From the NCBI GenBank assembly GCA_016709675.1, contig JADJMH010000028.1, positions 1-62,391 of the forward strand: a stretch of 62,391 bases of DNA, read 5' to 3'. The notes under the pieces were generated by a model. That model did not search any database. It was given only the letters and a program-made list of their open reading frames with translations, and was not told the origin of the DNA. This DNA comes from Candidatus Accumulibacter proximus. Its GTDB lineage: Bacteria > Pseudomonadota > Gammaproteobacteria > Burkholderiales > Rhodocyclaceae. The position numbers and the translations under genes were made by a program. Shown here piece after piece: positions 43,470 through 51,896 of this stretch (position 1 is the stretch's first letter; every line of letters starts with the position of its first letter).

Positions 43470-45185
43470 ATGATGAACGCACCTGCCCTGCATCCCTATC
43501 TGCGACCGCTGGGTCAGATCCTGATCACCAAGGGCATCCTCAGCGAGGATCAGCTGCGCATCGCCCTTCTGGAGCAGATGAAGTCGAATCAGCCAATTGG
43601 GAAACTCCTGGTTACGCTGGGCTTCGTTTCCGAGGCAACGCTGCGCGACGCCCTCTCGGAAAGTCTGGACAAACAGAGCATTGATTTGTCGAATGCGATT
43701 ATCGACCCGTCGGCGCTGAAAGTCGTCCCGCGTGATCTCGCCAAGCGCCACCACCTGCTGCCACTTGACTACGATGCCGCCAACCAGATCCTGACGGTGG
43801 CCATCGCAGACATCAACGACATCGTTGCCCTCGACCGAATCCGGGCCCTCGCTGGTGAAGACATCGAGATCGACACGCTCCTCGCCGGAGAGACCGAAAT
43901 CGATCGGGCCATCGACCAGTGCTACGGCCATGAACTATCGATCGACGGCATCCTGCACGAAATCGAAACCGGCGAGATCGACTTCCGCGGCCTGCAATTG
44001 TCCTCTGACGAGTACAGCCAGCCTGTCGTCCGCCTGATCGACTCGATCCTGACCGACGCCGTCAAGCGGGATTCTTCCGACATCCATTTTGAACCGGAAG
44101 CAAGCTTCCTGCGCATCCGCTACCGCATTGACGGCATGCTGCGGCAGATTCGCTCACTGCACAAGACTTACTGGCCAGCCATGGCGGTGCGCATCAAGGT
44201 GCTTTCCGGCATGAACATCGCCGAGACCCGCGCGCCCCAGGACGGCCGCATCTCGCTCAGCATGCGCGGGCGGCAGGTCGATTTCCGGGTTTCGGTGCAG
44301 CCGACGATTCATGGCGAGAACATCGTTCTGCGCATCCTTGACCGGCAAAAAGGAATCGTCCCGCTCGAAGGACTGGGTCTTGCCGCGCAGCAGCTTGATC
44401 AGCTCAAACTGATGATCGCCCGTCCGGAGGGTATTGTTTTCGTCACCGGGCCAACCGGCAGCGGCAAGACGACCACGCTCTACTCGGTGCTCAACCACAT
44501 CAACTCGGAGGGTGTCAATATCATGACGCTCGAAGACCCGGTCGAGTACCCGATGACCCTGGTCCGCCAGACTTCCGCTGCCGACTCCGTCAAACTCGAT
44601 TTCGCCAACGGCATCCGCTCGATGATGCGGCAGGACCCGGACATCATCCTGGTCGGCGAAGTGCGCGACGCCGAAACAGCCGAAATGGCGCTGCGCGCGG
44701 CGATGACCGGTCATCAGGTGTATTCGACCCTGCATACCAACTCGGCCATTGGCGCCATTCCCCGCCTGCTGGACATCGGCATTCTGCCGGACATCATGGC
44801 CGGTAACATCATCGGCATCATTGCCCAAAGACTGGTTCGACGCCTGTGCGTGCACTGCAAGGTTCCCTACCAGGCCGAAGCACACGAGACGCGCCTGCTC
44901 GGCAACCTGGCTGATGGACCGCGGCCGGTGATCTACCGCCCCGCCGGCTGTGAGCACTGCGGGTTTCAGGGTTATCGTGGCCGCCTGGCGATCATGGAAT
45001 TGTTGCGCATCAATGGCGACATGGACGAGTTGATCGCTCGTCGCAGCACGGCCCGGGAAATGCGACAGCTGGCCGACCGTCAGGGCTTTACCACCCTGGC
45101 CGATGACGGTCTGCGCCGCGTTCTCGACGGCTCGACCTCGCTCGAGGAAGTCGGCCGCGTCGTCGACCTGACCGACCGGATGTAA
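43470..45185 (+). CDS. mshE: MshE-type pilus extension ATPase with MshEN domain
   Basis: About 571 residues. The N-terminal MshEN domain has two tandem copies of the RLGxxLxxxG-type motif (PLGQILITKGILSEDQLRIA and PIGKLLVTLGFVSEATLRDA), the c-di-GMP-binding module of MshE. The secretion ATPase has Walker A VTGPTGSGKTTTLYS, Asp box LEDPVEYPM, Walker B DPDIILVGEVRDAET, His box GHQVYSTLHTNSA, and a tetracysteine zinc site (CVHC, CEHC). It powers pilin polymerisation from the cytosol. ATG 43470 or 43473 is used; a TTG at 43455 is also in frame. Confidence 0.92.
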   Translation: MMNAPALHPYLRPLGQILITKGILSEDQLRIALLEQMKSNQPIGKLLVTLGFVSEATLRDALSESLDKQSIDLSNAIIDPSALKVVPRDLAKRHHLLPLDYDAANQILTVAIADINDIVALDRIRALAGEDIEIDTLLAGETEIDRAIDQCYGHELSIDGILHEIETGEIDFRGLQLSSDEYSQPVVRLIDSILTDAVKRDSSDIHFEPEASFLRIRYRIDGMLRQIRSLHKTYWPAMAVRIKVLSGMNIAETRAPQDGRISLSMRGRQVDFRVSVQPTIHGENIVLRILDRQKGIVPLEGLGLAAQQLDQLKLMIARPEGIVFVTGPTGSGKTTTLYSVLNHINSEGVNIMTLEDPVEYPMTLVRQTSAADSVKLDFANGIRSMMRQDPDIILVGEVRDAETAEMALRAAMTGHQVYSTLHTNSAIGAIPRLLDIGILPDIMAGNIIGIIAQRLVRRLCVHCKVPYQAEAHETRLLGNLADGPRPVIYRPAGCEHCGFQGYRGRLAIMELLRINGDMDELIARRSTAREMRQLADRQGFTTLADDGLRRVLDGSTSLEEVGRVVDLTDRM

Positions 45186-45190
45186 CACCG

Positions 45191-46393
45191 GTGCCGCTCT
45201 ACACCTACAAGGCGGTCAGTCCCGAGGGACGGATGATTTTCGGCAGGATCGACGCCATTAACCTGGTTGACCTCGAGATGCGGCTGCGGCGCATGGAACT
45301 CGACCTGGTCAGCGGTGAGCCGGCCAGCAATCGCAGCCTGCTGAGCAGGGGCGGCGTGCCCCGCCGGGAAATCATTCACTTCTGTTTTCATCTGCAGCAA
45401 CTGGTTCGCGCCGGTGTGCCCATTCTCGAAGGCTTGACCGACCTGCGCGATAGCCTCGAACACCCGCGCTTTCGCGAGGTCGTGGCCAGCCTGATCGAGT
45501 CGATCGAGGGTGGCCAGACTCTGTCGCAGGCGATGCAGAGTCATGGCCGTGTCTTCAGCAAGGTCTTTGTCAGTCTCATTCGGGCGGGCGAAGCGACCGG
45601 CCGCTTGCCGGAAGTCCTGCACAGTCTGACCGAATCACTGAAATGGGAGGATGAACTCGCGTCGCAAACCAAGAAAATGATCGCCTACCCGGCGTTCGTC
45701 GGGTCGATCGTTCTGGCCGCCACCTTTTTCCTGATGGTCTACATGGTGCCGCAGCTCAAGCTCTTCGTTAAGAATATGGGGCAGAGCCTGCCGCTGCAGA
45801 CGCAGATCCTGTTCTTCGTTTCCGACCTGATGGTCGCCTACTGGTACCTCCTGCTCTTGCTGCCCGTCATTGCCACATTCGGGCTGCGGCTCATGCTGAA
45901 GAGTAATCCCCTCGTCCGCTTTCGCCTTGATGGCATCAAGCTGAGGCTACCGGTCGTTGGCACCATCCTGCACAAGATCGTTCTCTCCCGTTTTGCCAAC
46001 ACTTTCGCCCTGCTCTACGCCTCTGGCATTCCCATTCTCGAGTCCATCCGGACGACGCAGGACATTGTCGGCAACCTGGTCATCCGTCAGGGGCTGGAAC
46101 GTGTCGAAGAGCGGATCAGAGAAGGACAGAACGTCACGGCAGCCTTTCACAGCACGGGCTTTTTTCCACCGCTGGTGATCCGCATGCTGCGCGTCGGTGA
46201 GAATACCGGCGCGCTTGATGAAGCGCTCCTGAATGTCAGTTATTTCTATACCCGTGACGTCAGGGAGTCGGTCGAGAAGATGCAGCAGTTGATTGAACCG
46301 CTGCTCACCGTTGTCATGGGCGGCCTGCTTGGTTGGATCATGCTATCCGTGCTCGGACCGGTCTACGACGTGATCAGCAAGATCAAGGCCTGA
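45191..46393 (+). CDS. mshG: MshG-like inner-membrane platform protein (GspF/PilC family)
   Basis: 400 residues, with the two-repeat layout of GspF/PilC: YTYKAVSPEGRMIFGRI at the start, FCFHLQQLVRAGVPILEGL, then three long hydrophobic segments (IVLAATFFLMVYMVPQL, YWYLLLLLPVIATFGLRL, TVVMGGLLGWIMLSVLG) and FANTFALLYASGIPILESI in the second repeat. It couples the ATPase to pilin assembly. GTG start 5 bases after mshE. Confidence 0.92.
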   Translation: MPLYTYKAVSPEGRMIFGRIDAINLVDLEMRLRRMELDLVSGEPASNRSLLSRGGVPRREIIHFCFHLQQLVRAGVPILEGLTDLRDSLEHPRFREVVASLIESIEGGQTLSQAMQSHGRVFSKVFVSLIRAGEATGRLPEVLHSLTESLKWEDELASQTKKMIAYPAFVGSIVLAATFFLMVYMVPQLKLFVKNMGQSLPLQTQILFFVSDLMVAYWYLLLLLPVIATFGLRLMLKSNPLVRFRLDGIKLRLPVVGTILHKIVLSRFANTFALLYASGIPILESIRTTQDIVGNLVIRQGLERVEERIREGQNVTAAFHSTGFFPPLVIRMLRVGENTGALDEALLNVSYFYTRDVRESVEKMQQLIEPLLTVVMGGLLGWIMLSVLGPVYDVISKIKA

Positions 46394-46397
46394 CGCC

Positions 46398-47934
46398 ATG
46401 TACGCCCGCCGCCTTATCTACTTCAGTTCACATCAGGTCACGGCCTTCAACTGGCAAGCCGGCGGGCTGAGCGACGAGGGCTCCTTTGATGCCACGGAAG
46501 CGGGGAGGCAGTGCTTCGCCAAATATCTTGCGCACCACTCGAAGTACATCTTTTCAATCCTTGCCAACGTCTCCGAGGAAGGTTTCCATATCGAAATGAT
46601 TCCCTTCCTGCGCGGCGCGGATCGCAGCGCGATCATCGCGCGCAAGCTGGGGCAGATCTTCTTCAACGCCACACTGACGACATCGATCTCCCTCGGGCAC
46701 GAGAAGTCACGGCGCAAGGACGAGCGCATCATGCTCGCAGCCCTCACCAACAACGAGCTCTTTGCTCCCTGGCTGGATGCACTTGCCCGCGCTGGCGTGG
46801 CCCTCGCCGGCATTTATTCTCTGCCCCTGCTCGGCCCATTGCTGCTCAGAAAACTCGGCGTCTCTGACGAACGCTGCCTGCTGCTGACCGTTCAGGACCA
46901 GAGCATCCGTCAGAGTTACCTGGAGAAGGGCGAACTGCATTTCAGCCGGCTGGTGCCCCTGCAGAACCAAGGCATTGGCGGCATCGCTCAGATCTTCGCC
47001 ACGGAAGCGCGCAAACTGCAACAGTATCTCGTCAGTCAGCGTGTCATTGGTCGCCAGCAGCCGATCAAGGCATACCTTCTTGCACCACGCGAGACAAACG
47101 GTCGAGGACAGCTGTGTCGACAGCGAATCCTTGTCGTTTGTCATCTTCGACATCGAGGACTGCGCCCACCGCTGCGGCCTCAAGGCGCTGCCGCCGGACA
47201 CGCGTTGCGAGGCCCTGTTTCTGCACCTCCTGGCCACTTCCCCGCCACGCACGCAGTTTGCCAGCGACCGACAACGCCATGACTACCATCTCTGGCTCGC
47301 TCGCTCGACACTGCAGGGGGCTGGCGCTGTCGCGCTGTGCGCGTGCCTGCTGTGGGCTGGCAAGCAGCTTCACTTTACCTACCAGACCAACCAGGAAGTC
47401 GAGATCATCAGATCCGAAGCCGGGCTGTCGCAACGCCGCTACGACGACATGGTCGCAACTTTCCCACCGATCCCGACCAGCAACGAGAGCCTGCGTCGGG
47501 TGATCGATCGCTACCACGAACTGGAGCAGGGCAGCTCCTCGCCGGAGTATCTATGGCGTGCAATCAGCCTGGCGCTGCGCGGTGCGGCGGCGGTCGAAAT
47601 CGATGGCATCGAGTGGAAAGCCATTCCTGCACAATCGTCGCGGACAGCCGCCGATGCCGATGGCGCCCGCCGCAGCCCACTGCCGGGTGCCAGCGAGACA
47701 GCCATCGTGCACGGCAGGCTGCAGCTTGGCCAGGAGAGCAACCCGCGACAGGTGCTGGCCGTCTTCAACCGCCTGGTAGAGGCTCTCAAACGCGACCCGA
47801 AGTTCCAGGTGGAGGTGCTGCAACAGCCGTTTGACGTCGAGTCGGGCAAGTCACTCAAGGGGGGCGATCCGGCGGTCGAAGATCAGCAGCCACGCTCGTT
47901 CAAGCTGCAGATCCGCAGAGCAATCGGATCATGA
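46398..47934 (+). pseudogene. PilM/PilN-like pilus assembly gene split by a frameshift
   Basis: Frame 1 (from ATG 46398) encodes about 232 sensible residues (YFSSHQVTAFNWQAGGLSDE, IMLAALTNNELFAPWLDAL) up to AYLLAPRET near 47093. One extra A in AAA at 47096-47098 would explain the shift: the continuation VEDSCVDSESLSFVIFDIED is in the next frame and runs to the stop at 47934, with a membrane helix (GAGAVALCACLLWAGKQL) and a coiled region. Restored, it would be about 511 residues joining a PilM-like cytosolic part to a PilN-like membrane part. Place in the locus (after mshG, before the PilO-like gene) fits MshI. Real mutation or sequence error cannot be told here. Confidence 0.7.
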
Positions 47935-48533
47935 AGTTCAACCGCGCGGATTTCCGCCAGCTACAGGCCAGCGCCCTGGCCGCCGTGTCGATGATCGCCG
48001 CTGGTGCAGCGGCTGTGTATTTCTCGTATCAGGCCAGGGAGAGCGCACTATTGACCAGGCTTGCCGCCATCGCACAGCGCAGCGAGGCCAATGCCAGGCT
48101 GAAACAGGTCCGTGCAGAGGAAAGCGAGATCAAGCTGAAGTCAGCCCTGTTCAACAGGCTGCAAGAGCGTGGCATCATTGGCGAAGAGCAGCGCCTCGAT
48201 TGGGTGGAACTGCTCAAGGACATCCGTGACCACCGTCGACTGATTGATCTGCGCTACGACGTCTCGCCCCAACGTTTGCTCGATGGCAGTCCGGTCGGCG
48301 ATTTCGCTTTCCACGCCAGCTCGATGAAACTACAGTTGAAACTGCTGCACGAAGAAGACCTGACGCGGCTGCTTCGCGACTTGCAGCAGCAAGCCAAAGC
48401 TCTCATCCGGGTTAACAGCTGCAAGGTTGAGCGCCTGCCGCCGACTGCTGACGAGCGCGCTGACGGTCGCGCGAACCTGCTGGCCGACTGCGAGATCGAC
48501 TGGCTCACACTGCGTGACGCAGGCACGAAGTAA
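47931..48533 (+). CDS. PilO/MshJ-like membrane protein
   Basis: 200 residues: a single N-terminal membrane helix (ALAAVSMIAAGAAAVYFSY, near 15-33), a coiled-coil stretch rich in Ala, Arg and Glu, then a small alpha/beta domain (GIIGEEQRLDWVELLKDI, VGDFAFHASSMKLQLKLLHE). This is the PilO/GspM/MshJ layout: an alignment-complex protein between membranes. Its ATG overlaps the preceding stop (ATGA). Confidence 0.75.
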   Translation: MKFNRADFRQLQASALAAVSMIAAGAAAVYFSYQARESALLTRLAAIAQRSEANARLKQVRAEESEIKLKSALFNRLQERGIIGEEQRLDWVELLKDIRDHRRLIDLRYDVSPQRLLDGSPVGDFAFHASSMKLQLKLLHEEDLTRLLRDLQQQAKALIRVNSCKVERLPPTADERADGRANLLADCEIDWLTLRDAGTK

Positions 48534-48557
48534 GTACAGAAAGGAGCAAGGCAGGCG

Positions 48558-49025
48558 ATGACCCGTGGCTCGGCTGCAAGGAAACGGAGCATTGCTCTGG
48601 CGCTTGGCGCTTGCTGCCTGCTGGTATCGCCATGCTCGGCCGCCGATGACCAGGAAGCACTCGATCGCCTCTTCTTCGCCCCCGAGCGCAGACAGCAGCT
48701 CGACCGCCAGCGAGAAATGAACACGCTCGACAGGCAGCAGGTCCCGCCTGATCCAATGCTCACCGTCGATGGGATCGTGACGCGCAGCAGCGGCAAGCGC
48801 ACGGCATGGATCAACGGTAGCCCACAGCATGAAGCGGATACCCGAAGCGGGGTGATCGTCAGGACGGCGCCCGGGCATCCAGGCAAGGTGGTGGTTCGTA
48901 CCGACTCTGCGCCGGTCGCCAGAGCACGGGTTGGAGAGACGGTGAACAGCAGCACGGGCCAAACGCAGGACCTGCTCAATGGGGGCACCCTCAGCGTCCA
49001 TGGCAGACCAACGGTGGCGAAATAG
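48558..49025 (+). CDS. MshK-like periplasmic protein
   Basis: 155 residues with a signal peptide (ALALGACCLLVSPCSA). The mature part has the motif DPMLTVDGIVTRSSGKRTAWI followed by short beta segments, the pattern of MshK/PilP/GspC-like proteins that contact the secretin. Position after the PilO-like gene supports that role. Family assignment is moderate because the protein is short. Confidence 0.65.
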   Translation: MTRGSAARKRSIALALGACCLLVSPCSAADDQEALDRLFFAPERRQQLDRQREMNTLDRQQVPPDPMLTVDGIVTRSSGKRTAWINGSPQHEADTRSGVIVRTAPGHPGKVVVRTDSAPVARARVGETVNSSTGQTQDLLNGGTLSVHGRPTVAK

Positions 49026-49028
49026 CCG

Positions 49029-50269
49029 ATGCAGCAGGGAGCCGGGATGGTGGCCGGACGGTGGGCTGTCAACTCACGGCGGCGGCAGGCCGGCGTCGCG
49101 CTGTTGGCACTACTGACGCTGCTCACTCTCTGGGGGCTGTATCTGTTTCTCGGACAGCTCAACGCGACGCAGTTCAAGCTCGCGCGCGAGCAGAGCGCGG
49201 CGGAGGCAATGGCCGAGGCCAAAGCGGCGCTGATCGGCGATGCAATCGCCCGATCCCCGGTCAGCGAAGCGGGATATCTTCGCTTGCCTGACCTGGGAGC
49301 CACTGAAGGCCAGTCTTCCGGCACCTTTTCAGGCGATGGGATTGGGCTTTCGGCTATTGGCAAATTCCCATGGAAAACCCTCGCTGTTCCGGCAGCTCGC
49401 GATGCGCAAGGCGAATGCTTGTGGTACGTGGTCGCGGGTCATGTCAAGAACGATCCCTGGAAAACTAACGTTGGCCGGGCTGCGCTCAACTGGGATACAC
49501 AGGGCCAGATCGAGGTGATCACCGGCAGCGGCGAAGTTGTCGCAACCAATGTGGCAGCATTGCTTGTCAGTCCTGGCAGGGCGCTTGAAGGTCAGAACCG
49601 TGCCCTGGCTGATGAGGCCTACACCGAGTGTGGTGGCAACTACGACGCGCGAAATTATCTCGATGCCTTTGATACCGCTGACGCAATCGAGGGCAACGTC
49701 AATTACTTTCCCGGCAGCACGAATAGCAGAGTCGCTCCAAACACAGGCAACAAGACTTTCGTCACGGCCAACAACGATCATTACAATGACCGCTTTTTGT
49801 ACATCACGGTTGACGATATCTTCAATCCCCTCATCCGGCGCAGCGATTTCGCGGCAGCAATCGGTAACCTGCTCGACAGTCCCGCCTTTAAGACTCATCT
49901 CCAGAGCATCGTCGTTGCTGGTAACAAGGGAACCGACAACATCAATTGCGCTAGCGCGCCAGACCTGAGCTTCTGTCGCAACTGGAAGGAGATGCTGTTC
50001 CTTACCGAACGTTCTGTGGCAGAACCAATTAGTGTCAACGGCCCTTCCAACGGCACTTCGTGCAGCCGCGTGCTGATCTTTGCCGGGCGCAAGGCGACTG
50101 GCCAGAGTCGTAACACGGCTCTGGAAAAAACAAACAGGGACAACTATCTGGAGGGGGTCAACGCATCATCGTTCAACGTACCCACTGCCGCGTCCGCAAC
50201 AATTTCAGTGGCGCGACGGTTTTTGACTGGCGCACGCCAAATGCCGATCTAGTCAGGTGCCTGCCGTGA
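49029..50269 (+). CDS. Large minor-pilin-like protein with a frameshifted C-terminus
   Basis: The intact frame (49029-50252) gives 407 residues: a short basic leader and hydrophobic segment RRRQAGVALLALLTLLTLWG without the usual Glu5, as in GspK-type minor pseudopilins, then a large Cys-containing domain (GECLWYVVAGHVKNDPW, LADEAYTECGGNYDARN). The last codons lose sense after VPTAAS near 50185. In the neighbouring frame the DNA reads RNNFSGATVFDWRTPNADL and ends with TGA 50267-50269 overlapping the GTG of the next pilin gene. I think the original protein ended there (about 413 residues). The locus position suggests a pilus-tip or priming role. Confidence 0.7.
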
Positions 50270-51048
50270 CAGGGGTGCGCCGCCCGGCTTTGGTCGATGA
50301 AGGTTTCACCCTCACCGAGCTCGCCGTGGTGATGGTGATCATCGCCCTACTGGTCGGCGGCCTGATGGTCCCATTGTCGGCCCAGATGGAGATTCGCAAC
50401 ATCAATGACAACAGGAAGGCGATGGCCGAAATACGCGAGGCACTGCTCGGCTTTGCCGTTGTTCAGGGGCGCCTTCCCTGCCCCGCCAGACCGGATCTGG
50501 TAAGCGGGACGGCTGACGCCGGAATCGAAAGCACACTCGCAGTCGGGGGGCCCTGCAAGTTCCTGGCAGGGGTCCTGCCCTGGGCCACGCTGGGTGTGGA
50601 AGAGACCGACGCCTGGGGGCGGCGTTTCAGCTATCGTGTCACCGACGCCTTTGCTCGCAAAGTACCCCTGTTGATTGCATGCCCTGTTGGCTCGCCGCAA
50701 ATCACCGCGAAGGCAGCCTTTTCACTGTGCGACACGGGCGACATCACAGTCCTGTCTTCAAAGGGGGGGGCGTCTATTGCCAGCGAGGTACCGGCAGTCG
50801 TGATCTCCCACGGCAGGAATGGCAACGGCGCGCACACCCTCTTGGGTACGCCGTTGCCTGCCAGTACCGACCCGGACGAATCGGAGAACGAGGTAGCGCA
50901 ATCGAGCGCGGGAGTCTGGACAGACAATCCAGCCGAGAAAACATTTGTCAAGCGATCCGCACCGACCACCGGCTATGACGACGAGGTCGTCTGGATTCCG
51001 CCGGGAGTCCTCTTCAGTCGCATGATCAGCGCCGGCAAACTGCCGTGA
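50266..51048 (+). CDS. Prepilin-like protein (minor pilin)
   Basis: About 260 residues with a class III leader: a short basic leader, cleavage before Phe in DEGFTLTELAVVMVIIALLVGG with Glu at +5, then NINDNRKAMAEIREALLGFA and a Cys-containing globular domain (GVEETDAWGRRFSYRVTDAF). GTG 50266 overlaps the preceding restored stop; GTG 50257 is three codons earlier. A prepilin peptidase is required, but none is encoded in this window. Likely a minor pilin of the MSHA-like pilus. Confidence 0.82.
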   Translation: MTGVRRPALVDEGFTLTELAVVMVIIALLVGGLMVPLSAQMEIRNINDNRKAMAEIREALLGFAVVQGRLPCPARPDLVSGTADAGIESTLAVGGPCKFLAGVLPWATLGVEETDAWGRRFSYRVTDAFARKVPLLIACPVGSPQITAKAAFSLCDTGDITVLSSKGGASIASEVPAVVISHGRNGNGAHTLLGTPLPASTDPDESENEVAQSSAGVWTDNPAEKTFVKRSAPTTGYDDEVVWIPPGVLFSRMISAGKLP

Positions 51049-51155
51049 GCCCTGTTGCGCTCGAGCGGACGCTGCCAGCGACAATGGATTGACCAGCGCA
51101 TCTCTATGCCGTCCAGCACGCCTATGCTCCCGTTCTACGTCCAGCCGACGCCGCC

Positions 51156-51896
51156 ATGACTGCCGGCGGAACCTTCCTCGACCGGCTCCGCAACGCCGGC
51201 GTCACGCCGGCCGACTCCGAAACCTTGCGCTTGCAGAAGTCACTGATGTTTTTTGCCACCGGCCTGATCTGCTTTGCCTCGATCGTCTGGCTGATGATCT
51301 ACTGGCAACTCGGACCGCGGTTCTCCTCGAACCTTCCCTTTGCCTTGCAGTTGATGCTGGTCGGCAATCTGCTGGTTTACCTGAAAACGCTCGACTTCAA
51401 TGTCTTCCGGCTGATCCAGCTTTCGCTGTTCCTGTTCACGCCTTTCGTCGCGCAATGGAGCATCGGCAGTTTCATCACGGCCAGTGGCATCAGCCTCTGG
51501 GCGTTGCTGGCGCCCATCGGCGCGGTGCTGTTCATCGGCCCGCCCGAGTCCCTGGCCGACATGGCGCTGGCAATGTGCCGCCTGCTGAACGATGATTTCA
51601 GCATCAATGAAATGCACCTCGAACTGCGCATCGGCATCGGCACCGGTCCGGTGGTCGCCGGCGTCGTCGGCAAGAAGAAGTTCATCTACGATCTCTGGGG
51701 CGATACGGTCAACATCGCCAGCCGGGTCACCACTGAAGGGGTCCCCGGCGTCGTGCAGGTCGATCAGAGGACCTACCAGCGCCTACGCAATGGCTTCGAT
51801 TTTCAGGAACCACTGACGATCTACCTGAAGGGCAAGGGGAACATGGTGGTCCATCGGCTGATCGGCCGCCGCGCCGAAACCACCGGCAGCGGCTAA
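51156..51896 (+). pseudogene. Class III adenylate/guanylate cyclase with an internal deletion
   Basis: The 246-residue frame is open but lacks the core of its family. Residues 1-130 are the N-terminal membrane region (SLMFFATGLICFASIVWLMI, FLFTPFVAQWSIGSFITASG). After IGPPESL it continues at once with ADMALAMCRLLNDDFSIN, the second half of the cyclase domain (GTGPVVAGVVGKKKFIYD, WGDTVNIASRV, LKGKGNMVVHRL). The rest of the membrane region, the linker helix and the first half of the catalytic domain with both metal-binding aspartates are gone, about 200 residues. No cyclase activity is expected. It is convergent with the histidine kinase gene, overlapping its stop. Confidence 0.8.
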
